Positions 57,107-64,000 of a DNA stretch of 64,000 nt are shown in pieces. Numbering within the stretch: the first letter of the stretch is position 1; each line of letters opens with the position of its first letter. The DNA comes from Marinobacter mobilis (lineage in GTDB: Bacteria > Pseudomonadota > Gammaproteobacteria > Pseudomonadales > Oleiphilaceae). The DNA is taken from assembly GCF_900106945.1 (NCBI RefSeq), contig NZ_FNNE01000003.1, positions 124,001 through 188,000 on the forward strand, given 5' to 3'. The notes under the pieces were generated by a model. The model was not told the origin of the DNA, searched no databases, and saw nothing but the letters and a program-made list of their open reading frames with translations. Made by a program: the position numbers and the translations under genes.

Positions 57107-58840
57107 TCAGAGGCCGCCTCGGGGAGAGGCCTTGACCAGGAACGACAGCGCGTCGGCTACCGGAATGTCCTGCTTGTCTGCATCGCGGCGTCCCTTGTAT
57201 TCCAGGGTTCCGGCTTTCAGGCCGCGGTCGGATACCACAAAGCGATGGGGAATGCCGATCAGCTCCATATCCGCAAATTTCACGCCGGGGCGCTCGTTCC
57301 GGTCATCAAGAAGCACGTCGTAGCCTGCCTGACGCAGCTGATTGTAGAGCAATTCAGCGGCTTCCATGACTTCCGGTGATTTGTGAGCATTCAGCGTCAC
57401 GATGGAAACTTCGAAAGGCGCAATGGCGTCTGGCCAGATAATGCCCCGGTCGTCGTGGTTTTGCTCAATGGACGACGCAACGATACGGGATACCCCGATA
57501 CCGTAACAGCCCATCTCCATGATGGCCGTCTTGCCGTTTTCATCCAGGACCGTTGCATTCAGCGCTGTGCTGTACTTGTTGCCGAGTTTGAAAATGTGGC
57601 CAACCTCAATGCCACGACGGATTTCCAGGGTGCCATTACCGCAGGGGCTGGGATCGCCTTCAACGACGTTGCGAAGATCTTCGACCCGGTCCAGCGGTAC
57701 ATCGCGCTCCCAGTTGACACCCGTCAGGTGATACCCCTCCTTGTTGGCGCCGCAGACGAAATCAGCCAGGTGTGCTGCGCTGCGATCAACAATCACCGGA
57801 ATGCTCAGGCTGACCGGACCGATGGAGCCAGGTTTGCAGCCAATGGCTTTTTCGATGTCCTCATCGCTGGCCATAGTCAGGGGCTCGGCGATGCCGGGCA
57901 GGTTTTCGGCCTTGATCTCGTTAAGGGTGTGATCACCGCGAAGAATCAGGGCAACCAGCCCCTGTTCTTCGTCATCGGCCGCTTCTGCTTTGACCACCAG
58001 TGTTTTTACCGTTTGCGTGGCGTCGACCTTGAGGAACGCTGCGACGTCATCGATGGTGCGCTGATCCGGCGTTGCCACTTCGGTCAGTGGTTGGGCCGCA
58101 GCGGGTCGTTCGCCAGGAGGGGCGATGGCTTCTGCCTTTTCAATATTGGCGGCGTAATCACTGCCGGTACTGAAGACGATGTCGTCTTCGCCGGAGCTGG
58201 CAAGCACGTGGAATTCATGGGAAGAGCTGCCCCCAATGGAGCCGGAGTCTGCCTGAACCGGGCGGTAATCGAGGCCCAGTCGGTCGAAGATGGCGCAGTA
58301 GGTTCCGTGCATGACCTGATAGGTTTCGTCGAGGGATTCCTGGTTCAGGTGAAAGGAATAGGCGTCCTTCATCAGGAACTCCCGTGCGCGCATGACCCCG
58401 AAGCGGGGGCGGCGTTCATCGCGGAATTTGGTCTGAATCTGATAGAAGTTGGCAGGAAGTTCTTTGTAGCTTTTGAGCTCATTGCGAACCAGATCTGTAA
58501 TGACTTCCTCGTGGGTCGGGCCATAACAGAACTCGCGTCCGTGACGGTCGTTGAGGCGAAGGAGTTCGCCACCGTACTGTTCCCAGCGGCCAGACTCCTG
58601 CCACAGCTCGGCGGGCTGTATTGACGGCATAAGAACTTCCTGGGCTCCGCTCTTGTCCATTTCTTCACGGACGATGCGCTCAACCTTGCGCAACACTCTG
58701 AGCCCCAGAGGCAGCCAGGTGTATAGGCCTGCGGCCAGTTTGCGGATCATTCCGGCCCGGAGCATCAACTGGTGGCTGATGACTTCCGCATCGGCCGGAG
58801 TTTCTTTCTGGGTCGCAATCAGGTAGCGGCTTGCTCGCAT
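57107..58840 (-). CDS. proS: prolyl-tRNA synthetase
   Basis: A 577-residue class II synthetase of the bacterial type, with the INS editing domain between motifs 2 and 3 (about 224-405; includes [16 protein letters not shown]). Start [15 protein letters not shown] matches the family; the frame extends 13 codons upstream without support. It attaches proline to tRNA and deacylates mischarged Ala-tRNA. Confidence 0.97.
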   Translation of the reverse strand: MRASRYLIATQKETPADAEVISHQLMLRAGMIRKLAAGLYTWLPLGLRVLRKVERIVREEMDKSGAQEVLMPSIQPAELWQESGRWEQYGGELLRLNDRHGREFCYGPTHEEVITDLVRNELKSYKELPANFYQIQTKFRDERRPRFGVMRAREFLMKDAYSFHLNQESLDETYQVMHGTYCAIFDRLGLDYRPVQADSGSIGGSSSHEFHVLASSGEDDIVFSTGSDYAANIEKAEAIAPPGERPAAAQPLTEVATPDQRTIDDVAAFLKVDATQTVKTLVVKAEAADDEEQGLVALILRGDHTLNEIKAENLPGIAEPLTMASDEDIEKAIGCKPGSIGPVSLSIPVIVDRSAAHLADFVCGANKEGYHLTGVNWERDVPLDRVEDLRNVVEGDPSPCGNGTLEIRRGIEVGHIFKLGNKYSTALNATVLDENGKTAIMEMGCYGIGVSRIVASSIEQNHDDRGIIWPDAIAPFEVSIVTLNAHKSPEVMEAAELLYNQLRQAGYDVLLDDRNERPGVKFADMELIGIPHRFVVSDRGLKAGTLEYKGRRDADKQDIPVADALSFLVKASPRGGL

Positions 58841-59026
58841 CGTGTCTTCCGTTATCAGTAAACCAGGGAATTCTGCCAATAAAACGCTTGGGCCTTTCGG
58901 ACCTTGGTCTTAGGCAGCTTTATTTGTTGCATCGTGGGGGGTATTGTACGGAGCCCGTGGGTTAAGGTACAGATTGCCCGGAGTTAAACAAAGACTCCTT
59001 AAGGTCTACATTAATAGGAAGGCTAC

Positions 59027-59446
59027 ATGAGTCTCAGTGCCAGCGACATAGAGATACTGATCAGGGAAGGGGTTCCGATGGCCAATGATATTGGCTTTAG
59101 GGTAGAGGAAGCCCGCTCCGGTTTTGCGAAAACACGGTTGAAGTTTTCGGACCGACAGATCAGGCCGGGTGGGACAATTTCCGGTCCGGTTCAGATGGCT
59201 CTGGCGGATGCCTCCATGTATGCGGCCGTTCTGGCCTCTTTGGGCAAGGTAGAAATGGCTGTGACCAGTAACCTATCGATAAACTTTCTGCAGCGGCCCG
59301 CGCCCGGAGATCTTTCTGCTGAAGCCGTCGTGCTACGCATGGGGCGGCGATTGGCCTTCTGTGAAGTCCGTTTGCTGTCTGGAGAGGGCAGTGATCAGCA
59401 GTTAGTGGCCCATGTCACCGGAAGTTACGCGCTCCCGGCCCAGTAA
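59027..59446 (+). CDS. PaaI-family hotdog-fold thioesterase
   Basis: A 139-residue hotdog protein with RPGGTISGPVQMALADASMYAAVLA (Gly/Asp of the active-site helix) and SINFLQRPAPGDLSAEAVV. It likely hydrolyses an acyl-CoA; substrate unknown. Ribosome site AGGAAGG before the ATG. It sits 17 bp before a TetR gene, so the two form a small unit. Confidence 0.88.
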   Translation: MSLSASDIEILIREGVPMANDIGFRVEEARSGFAKTRLKFSDRQIRPGGTISGPVQMALADASMYAAVLASLGKVEMAVTSNLSINFLQRPAPGDLSAEAVVLRMGRRLAFCEVRLLSGEGSDQQLVAHVTGSYALPAQ

Positions 59447-59463
59447 TTAGAGCAGGTCTCAGG

Positions 59464-60078
59464 ATGAACGAAGATTCGATTGACGTAAAACAGCGCAGGA
59501 AGCCGGTACAGGCTCGAAGTCGGGAGCGGGTGAGCACCATCCTCCGGCATGCGGCTGAGATCTTCAATGAGTACGGTGTGGACGGAACCAGCATGTCGGC
59601 CATCGCTCGCAGTTCGGATATGTCGCTGGCGTCTCTGTATCGCTACTACCCGAACAAGGCGGCCATCGTAAAAGCCATTGCTGAAACCCATGTCACCAAG
59701 ATGGAGCAGGAGTTACGGGACCGGCTGGCAGCGACCGACATGGAAAACGCGGTTGATGTTCTGGTAGACCTCTATTATGACTTTTACCGTAACGAGCCGG
59801 CCTATTCCGCGATCTGGAGTGGTGTCGAATCGATGCCAGAACTCAGGACGCTAGACCTGAACGAGCTTTACACCAATGCCAGGGATCTCGATGCCCGGCT
59901 GAAGCAGGAGTTGCCGGGTCTTGCCGATGAGCGTCGTCGAAGCGCCAGTCTGCTGCTGCCACGCTCGGTGGGTACCATACTGCGATTGGCGGTGACTCTG
60001 CCCGAGGAAGAAGCAGAGAGCCTTGTACGGGAAATAAAGGTTATGGCACAGGCCTACCTGGCCACTCTTGCGAACTAA
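59464..60078 (+). CDS. TetR/AcrR-family transcriptional regulator
   Basis: A 204-residue repressor-type regulator: N-terminal helix-turn-helix (about 20-65; VDGTSMSAIARSSDMSLASLYRYY) and a helical ligand domain. It is co-transcribed with the thioesterase and may control that gene or fatty-acid-related genes elsewhere. It is convergent with the Lrp gene; a hairpin spans the 32-bp gap. Confidence 0.92.
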   Translation: MNEDSIDVKQRRKPVQARSRERVSTILRHAAEIFNEYGVDGTSMSAIARSSDMSLASLYRYYPNKAAIVKAIAETHVTKMEQELRDRLAATDMENAVDVLVDLYYDFYRNEPAYSAIWSGVESMPELRTLDLNELYTNARDLDARLKQELPGLADERRRSASLLLPRSVGTILRLAVTLPEEEAESLVREIKVMAQAYLATLAN

Positions 60079-60092
60079 CGACACTCCGGTAT

Positions 60093-60118
60093 TGGCCTGA
60101 AGAGGGAATGTCAGGCCA
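60093..60118. terminator. hairpin between convergent tetR-type and lrp-type genes
   Basis: TGGCCTGA, ten bases, TCAGGCCA: an 8-bp perfect stem. It overlaps the stop codon of the Lrp-family gene (60111-60113). No T run follows on either strand. Confidence 0.5.
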
Positions 60119-60608
60119 GGTATCCCAATGGCAGCGCAGTGCTGTCGATCACCCGCCTCAATACAAAGCTGGAATGAACGCCGCTGACGCCCTGTATACG
60201 GGTAATGCGGTTCAGCAGAAAGTGGTGGTAATGATCCATATCCGGCACCACAACCTTCAGCATGTAGTCCGCATCCTGCCCGGTGATCAAATAGCACTCC
60301 TGGACCTCAGGGTATTCTGCGATCTGTTCCTCGAACGCTGAAAAACGCTCAGGTGTGTGCCGGTCCATCCCGATTAGAATGATTGCGGTCAACGCCAGCC
60401 CCAGTTTTTTATGATCCAGGATGGTGGCGCGTTTGAGAATGATACCAGCTTCCTCCAAAGCGCGGACCCGCCTCAGGCACGGAGAGGGGGACAGGCCAAC
60501 TTTTTCTGCCAGTTCCTGATTGCTCAGTGAGCCGTCTTGCTGGAGATGTTCCAGTATGCTTCGGTCCATCCTGTCCAGTTTTATCAACTCTTGCTTTTTT
60601 ATGGGCAT
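60111..60608 (-). CDS. Lrp/AsnC-family transcriptional regulator
   Basis: A 165-residue regulator: helix-turn-helix (about 15-60, DRSILEHLQQDGSLSNQELAEKVGLS shown by its ends) and the RAM ligand domain (CYLITGQDADYMLKVVVPD). Its position, divergent from leuA across 147 bp, suggests it responds to leucine or another amino acid and controls leuA. Confidence 0.92.
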   Translation of the reverse strand: MPIKKQELIKLDRMDRSILEHLQQDGSLSNQELAEKVGLSPSPCLRRVRALEEAGIILKRATILDHKKLGLALTAIILIGMDRHTPERFSAFEEQIAEYPEVQECYLITGQDADYMLKVVVPDMDHYHHFLLNRITRIQGVSGVHSSFVLRRVIDSTALPLGYLA

Positions 60609-60702
60609 AAAATGTCCTTGTTAATAATATATGTCGAATTATATTGCCAAAAATAGTGCTTTTTATAGGTAGAACGCAAGCCGATGCCTCGATGATTGCC
60701 GT

Positions 60703-60722
60703 AATCTAGTCATTCATAGATT
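60703..60722. promoter_or_regulatory. candidate operator between the lrp-type gene and leuA
   Basis: AATCTA, eight bases, TAGATT: a perfect inverted repeat 33 bp before the leuA ATG in AT-rich divergent DNA. Lrp-family proteins bind AT-rich dyads. The region shows no leader-peptide attenuator for leuA that I can see. Confidence 0.4.
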
Positions 60723-60755
60723 TTCTCAGTCAGCCATAACGAAGGAAGCACTGAC

Positions 60756-62447
60756 ATGTCGTTCGATCACCGCAAATACGTTGCTTTTCCTCCAGTCAGA
60801 AAAAGAAATCGCCTCTGGCCGGATCAGGTCATCCAGAAGGCGCCCACCTGGTGTGCCGTTGATCTCAGAGACGGTAACCAGGCTCTGGTGAAGCCAATGA
60901 GCGTGGCGCAAAAGCAACGACTGTTTGATTTGCTGGTGAAGTTGGGGTTCAAGGAAATCGAAATCGGGTTTCCAGCGGCCAGCCAACCGGACTTCGAATT
61001 CTGCCGCAAGTTGATTGACGAAAACCGCATACCCGGGGATGTCACCATTCAGGTACTGACCCAGGCGCGGGCGGAATTGATTGCTCGAACCTTCGAGGCG
61101 TTGAAAGGTGCTTCCCGGGCGGTCGTGCATGTATACAACTCGACCTCGACCGTTCAGCGTGAGCAGGTGTTTGGTCTGGACCGTGAGGGCATTCGCCGAA
61201 TTGCGGTATCCGGAGCGGAGATCGTACGGGATTTCGCTGCGGGCTATCCGGACACCGATTGGACCTTCCAGTATTCTCCGGAAAGCTTTACCGGAACTGA
61301 GCTGGATTTTGCGGTCGAGGTTATTGATGCTGTTAATGATGTCTGGCGCCCCGACTGCGGTCAGAAGGTCATCATCAACCTGCCCGCAACCGTCGAGATG
61401 TCCACTCCGAATGTGTTTGCGGATCAGGTGGAATGGGTCTGTGACCATATCCGCTATCGCGAGCATGTCAGTGTCAGTGTGCACACTCACAATGACCGAG
61501 GCTGCGCTGTGGCGGCCGCCGAGTTGGCCGTAATGGCGGGTGCAGACAGAGTGGAGGGGACCCTGATGGGTAATGGAGAGCGTACCGGTAATATGGATCT
61601 GGTGACCATGGCCATGAACCTGTATTCCCAGGGCGTCGATCCATGCCTGGACTTGTCTGGAATGGCAGAAATCACCGATGTGGTCGAGGCCTGTACCGAG
61701 ATCCCAACCCATCCTCGCCACCCGTATGCCGGGGAGCTGGTCTTTACGGCTTTTTCCGGAAGCCACCAGGACGCTATTCGAAAATGTCTGGCGCAGTGTG
61801 ATGAGGGGCAGGCCTGGAATGTGGCGTATCTGCCTATCAACCCCAGCGATGTGGGGCGTCGTTACGATGAGGTTGTGCGCATTAACAGCCAGTCCGGGAA
61901 GGGCGGTGTGGCGTATGTGTTGGAGCGTGATTATGGCATCAGTCTGCCGCGTTGGTTGCAAATCGAGTTCAGTAAACTGGTGCAGAAGGAGGCAGAGCGC
62001 AATGGTGGAGAGCTCGATTCAGATACTATTCACGGTTTATTTGAATCCTGTTACCTGCAGGTGCCAGAGCCGTGGCGGTTAACTTCCTACGACCTGCATC
62101 GGGATGACCAGGGGGTGCGTGCCGAAGTACGGATCGGTGGAGCTGATGAGGTGCTTGCAGGTCGCGGATTGGGTGCAGTCGAAGCCGTGGTTGTGGCCAT
62201 CAGTGAGCGGTTTGGTATCTCGGTCATGGTCGAGACCTATGATGAATTTGCACTTGGGAAGGGTACGGCTGCCAACGCCCTGGCTTGCATTCGTGTTACT
62301 GCAGACGGGCAGGCCAGCAGTGCGGCCGCATTGGCAGAAGATACCGCATCGGCCACTATTCAGGCTTTGCTGTCAGCCGTCGCACGACTGGCGCCTGCCA
62401 GAGAGCTGCCTAACGAAGCCGTGGTGGGGGGCGTCGCCCTGGCCTGA
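60756..62447 (+). CDS. leuA: 2-isopropylmalate synthase
   Basis: A 563-residue enzyme of the LeuA type 2 group. The N-terminal catalytic TIM barrel has VDLRDGNQALVKPM, VHTHNDRGCAVAAAE and LMGNGERTGN; the C-terminal regulatory dimer domain starts about residue 435. It condenses acetyl-CoA with 2-ketoisovalerate, the first step of leucine synthesis, and is normally leucine-inhibited. Ribosome site GAAGGAAG upstream. Confidence 0.96.
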   Translation: MSFDHRKYVAFPPVRKRNRLWPDQVIQKAPTWCAVDLRDGNQALVKPMSVAQKQRLFDLLVKLGFKEIEIGFPAASQPDFEFCRKLIDENRIPGDVTIQVLTQARAELIARTFEALKGASRAVVHVYNSTSTVQREQVFGLDREGIRRIAVSGAEIVRDFAAGYPDTDWTFQYSPESFTGTELDFAVEVIDAVNDVWRPDCGQKVIINLPATVEMSTPNVFADQVEWVCDHIRYREHVSVSVHTHNDRGCAVAAAELAVMAGADRVEGTLMGNGERTGNMDLVTMAMNLYSQGVDPCLDLSGMAEITDVVEACTEIPTHPRHPYAGELVFTAFSGSHQDAIRKCLAQCDEGQAWNVAYLPINPSDVGRRYDEVVRINSQSGKGGVAYVLERDYGISLPRWLQIEFSKLVQKEAERNGGELDSDTIHGLFESCYLQVPEPWRLTSYDLHRDDQGVRAEVRIGGADEVLAGRGLGAVEAVVVAISERFGISVMVETYDEFALGKGTAANALACIRVTADGQASSAAALAEDTASATIQALLSAVARLAPARELPNEAVVGGVALA

Positions 62448-62473
62448 ACGCGGGGTAGGCCAAACCAGGGTAA

Positions 62474-62502
62474 TAAAAAAGCCGGCATTCGCCGGCTTTT
62501 TT
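62474..62502. terminator. intrinsic terminator of leuA, bidirectional
   Basis: AAAAAAGCCGGC, four bases, GCCGGCTTTTTT: a perfect stem with A and T runs at both ends, so it can end leuA on the plus strand and the cold-shock gene on the minus strand. Confidence 0.9.
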
Positions 62503-62549
62503 AGGTTCCGCAGCCCGTGAGGGGCAGGGGGCAGATCGGAGACATAACC

Positions 62550-62759
62550 TCAGACCGGGGTTACGTTCTCTGCCTGCGGGCCTTTCGGGCCCTGAGTAAC
62601 GGTGAACTGTACTTGCTGACCTTCGGTCAGAGTACGGAAGCCGCTGGAGTTGATTGCGCTGTAGTGAACAAATACGTCGCTACCGCCTTCCTGAGCAATG
62701 AAGCCAAACCCTTTGGACTCGTTGAACCACTTAACGTGGCCAGTTTTGGTATCAGACAT
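62550..62759 (-). CDS. CspA-type cold-shock protein
   Basis: A 69-residue cold-shock domain protein: [21 protein letters not shown] (RNP1 KGFGFI) and DVFVHYSAI (RNP2). It lacks the tail of CspD. It is an RNA chaperone of the CspA class. A frame extends 45 codons upstream, but that is the long leader, not protein. See the promoter entry at 62929. Confidence 0.95.
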   Translation of the reverse strand: MSDTKTGHVKWFNESKGFGFIAQEGGSDVFVHYSAINSSGFRTLTEGQQVQFTVTQGPKGPQAENVTPV

Positions 62760-62928
62760 CGATCTTTCCTGTATTCCTGAAATTGTGCCCTCACGGGACC
62801 TAAGTATTCCTTGCGGAATTATCAGTGCTGAGAAATTCAGAGAGTACCGAGGATGGAGCAACGAAAAGCTTGCGAGCAGGACGTTGAAACGCAATCACTT
62901 AATACCGCTGTATTTTCACAGCAAATTC

Positions 62929-62956
62929 AGTATAGACCCTGTTTGAGGGTCGTCAA
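62929..62956 (-). promoter_or_regulatory. sigma-70 promoter of the cold-shock gene, giving a long leader
   Basis: On the minus strand: TTGACG (forward 62951-62956), 16-base spacer, TATACT (forward 62929-62934). The spacer and flank hold the inverted repeat GACCCT-N5-AGGGTC. The start near 62922 would give a leader of about 160 bases, like cspA of E. coli (about 159). Confidence 0.75.
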
Positions 62957-63021
62957 CGCATTTTTTGGGCTTTGATCACCAATTTTTAGAGATAAAAAAC
63001 AATGCCTTGTCACACGCTCTC

Positions 63022-63066
63022 CATACACCCTGTCACTGCCTTACGCATGCCGTGACAGGGTGCATG
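63022..63066. terminator. strong hairpin after prpE, no U-tract
   Basis: CATACACCCTGTCAC, 15 bases, GTGACAGGGTGCATG: 14 of 15 pairs match, 10 bp after the prpE stop. No T run follows on the minus strand. It probably forms the 3' end of the prpE message. Confidence 0.6.
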
Positions 63067-63075
63067 GGAGAGGGC

Positions 63076-63999
63076 TCAGCTGGAAAAATGCTGGCTGATT
63101 TCTTCAAGGATAGCGGGGTCATCAATGGTGCTGGGCACCGCATAGTCCTGTCCGTCTGCAATTTGTCGTATCACCCTTCGCAGAATCTTCCCAGACCGGG
63201 TCTTCGGTAGCCGGTCGACAATGATCGCCTGGCGGAAACAGGCAATCGCGCCGATACGCTCCCGCACCATCTCGACCAGTTCCTCCTCGAGTTCTTCCTC
63301 GGAAATGGTGGCGCCATCCTTAACCAGAACCAGCCCGAGTGGCACTTGTCCTTTGAGTTCGTCATTAGCTCCGACCACGCAGCACTCGGCAACGGCAGGA
63401 TGAGAGGCAATGATTTCTTCCATCTCCCCAGTGGACAGCCGATGGCCGGCAACGTTGATGACGTCGTCAGTCCGTCCCATGATGAAGACATAACCCTCTT
63501 CATCAATGTAACCGCCATCGCCCGAGGCGTAATATCCGGGAATGGGCGACAAGTAGGTGCTCTTGAAGCGGTCGTCATCACCCCATACGGAGGTCAGACA
63601 TCCGGGAGGCAGGGGAAGCTTAACGGCAACGTCGCCCTGTTCACCGGCCTGAACGGGCAGCCCCTCGGGGTCAAGGACCTGGACATTGAAGCCCGGGGAC
63701 GGGTACGTCGCGGATCCCGGTTTGGTCTGCACCATATCGATGCCAACAGGGTTGCAGCAAATGGCCCAGCCGGTTTCGGTTTGCCACCAGTGATCGAGTA
63801 CGGGCAGTCCGGTGTGTTCGCGCAACCATTCATAGGTGGGCGGATCCAGGCGCTCGCCAGCCAGATAAATCCGTTTCAGTGAGCTGATATCGTAGCGGCG
63901 AAGCTGGTCGGCCTCCGGGTCCTCCTTGCGTACCGCACGAAAGGCCGTTGGCGCCGTGAACAGGATATTGACCTTGTGGTCCTGGCAAACACGCCAGAA
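63076..63999 (-). CDS. prpE: propionyl-CoA synthetase-type acyl-CoA ligase, C-terminal part (cut by window edge)
   Basis: The frame is open to the window end, giving about the last 307 residues. Visible motifs: LFTAPTAFRAVRKEDPEADQ, YLAGERLDP, HWWQTETGWAIC (the adenylate motif with W after TG, as in PrpE rather than acetyl-CoA synthetase), the hinge region YYASGDGGYIDEEGYVFIMGRTDD, and the catalytic Lys in LPKTRSGKILRR. PrpE activates propionate to propionyl-CoA. ACS-like ligases of other substrates remain possible. Confidence 0.85.
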   Translation of the reverse strand, partial: FWRVCQDHKVNILFTAPTAFRAVRKEDPEADQLRRYDISSLKRIYLAGERLDPPTYEWLREHTGLPVLDHWWQTETGWAICCNPVGIDMVQTKPGSATYPSPGFNVQVLDPEGLPVQAGEQGDVAVKLPLPPGCLTSVWGDDDRFKSTYLSPIPGYYASGDGGYIDEEGYVFIMGRTDDVINVAGHRLSTGEMEEIIASHPAVAECCVVGANDELKGQVPLGLVLVKDGATISEEELEEELVEMVRERIGAIACFRQAIIVDRLPKTRSGKILRRVIRQIADGQDYAVPSTIDDPAILEEISQHFSS

Positions 64000-64000
64000 C

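Noticed and set aside
57383..58624. A 413-codon plus-strand frame opposite proS
   Set aside because: proS is complete with class II motifs; the antisense frame is a shadow.
60726..61961. A 411-codon minus-strand frame opposite leuA
   Set aside because: leuA has full catalytic motifs and a promoter region; the other frame has none.
62760..62894. A 45-codon N-terminal extension of the cold-shock protein
   Set aside because: The conserved CspA start MSDTKTG is internal, and the upstream part falls in the predicted leader RNA.

Overview
This window looks like ordinary chromosome from a marine gammaproteobacterium, most likely Marinobacter or a close relative. That placement is an inference from gene order and protein style; no database search was run. 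The base composition is moderately GC-rich, almost every base is coding, and I found no tRNA, rRNA, CRISPR array, insertion sequence, integrase or prophage gene. Several blocks follow the order known from Pseudomonas (ccoNOQP-ccoGHIS, cspD/clpS/clpA/infA/bpt/aat/trxB, and PilZ-lolC-lolD-DUF2062-comEC-exbB-exbD-lpxK-ycaR-kdsB-ptp-murB). One junction (comEC..msbA-lpxK) resembles the enterobacterial order.

Layout. 1-733: 3' part of edd (Entner-Doudoroff). 761-9439: a minus-strand cbb3 oxidase locus, with ccoN-ccoO-ccoQ-ccoP (enzyme) followed by ccoG-ccoH-ccoI-ccoS and a TauE/SafE-like membrane protein (assembly and copper supply). A candidate ANR/FNR promoter lies in front of ccoN and a large RNA-hairpin cluster lies between ccoP and ccoG. 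9669-19468: an alpha/beta hydrolase, a membrane diguanylate cyclase, a monooxygenase-fold protein, tusA, dsbD, epmC, rhlB, pdxB, a small PA1571-like protein and the membrane protease htpX, which has a good heat-shock promoter. 19592-26879: an unknown 156-residue protein with alaA, a glutathione peroxidase/OhrR-type operon with a palindromic operator candidate, a hybrid histidine kinase, an unknown membrane-anchored coiled-coil protein and a LysR regulator.

26910-33414: a minus-strand run with GNAT protein, roxA, purB, hflD, mnmA, nudJ and rluE (nucleotide synthesis, tRNA and rRNA modification). 33628-41222: the proteolysis and N-end-rule neighbourhood, with cspD, clpS and clpA (adaptor and unfoldase) beside bpt and aat (the transferases that create N-degrons), plus infA and trxB. 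41421-45449: an orphan MoxR ATPase, aguB and aguA (agmatine to putrescine), a small secreted BamE-like protein and a PilZ protein. 45563-57047: a plus-strand cell-envelope block (lipoprotein export, ComEC, ExbBD-type motor, MsbA, LpxK, KdsB, MurB). 57107-63999: proS, a thioesterase with TetR regulator, a divergent Lrp/leuA pair, a cold-shock gene with a long leader, and the 3' part of prpE.

I did not find a convincing new multi-gene system. The observations most worth checking are regulatory: the ccoP-ccoG hairpin cluster, the ccoN, htpX, gpx and cspA promoter elements, an intrinsic terminator with no gene in front of it at 44410-44453, and a recurrent class of GC-rich hairpins without a U-tract placed at or beside stop codons. 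Two conserved-looking proteins of unknown function (19592-20062 and 24820-25596) have clear physical features but no assignable role.
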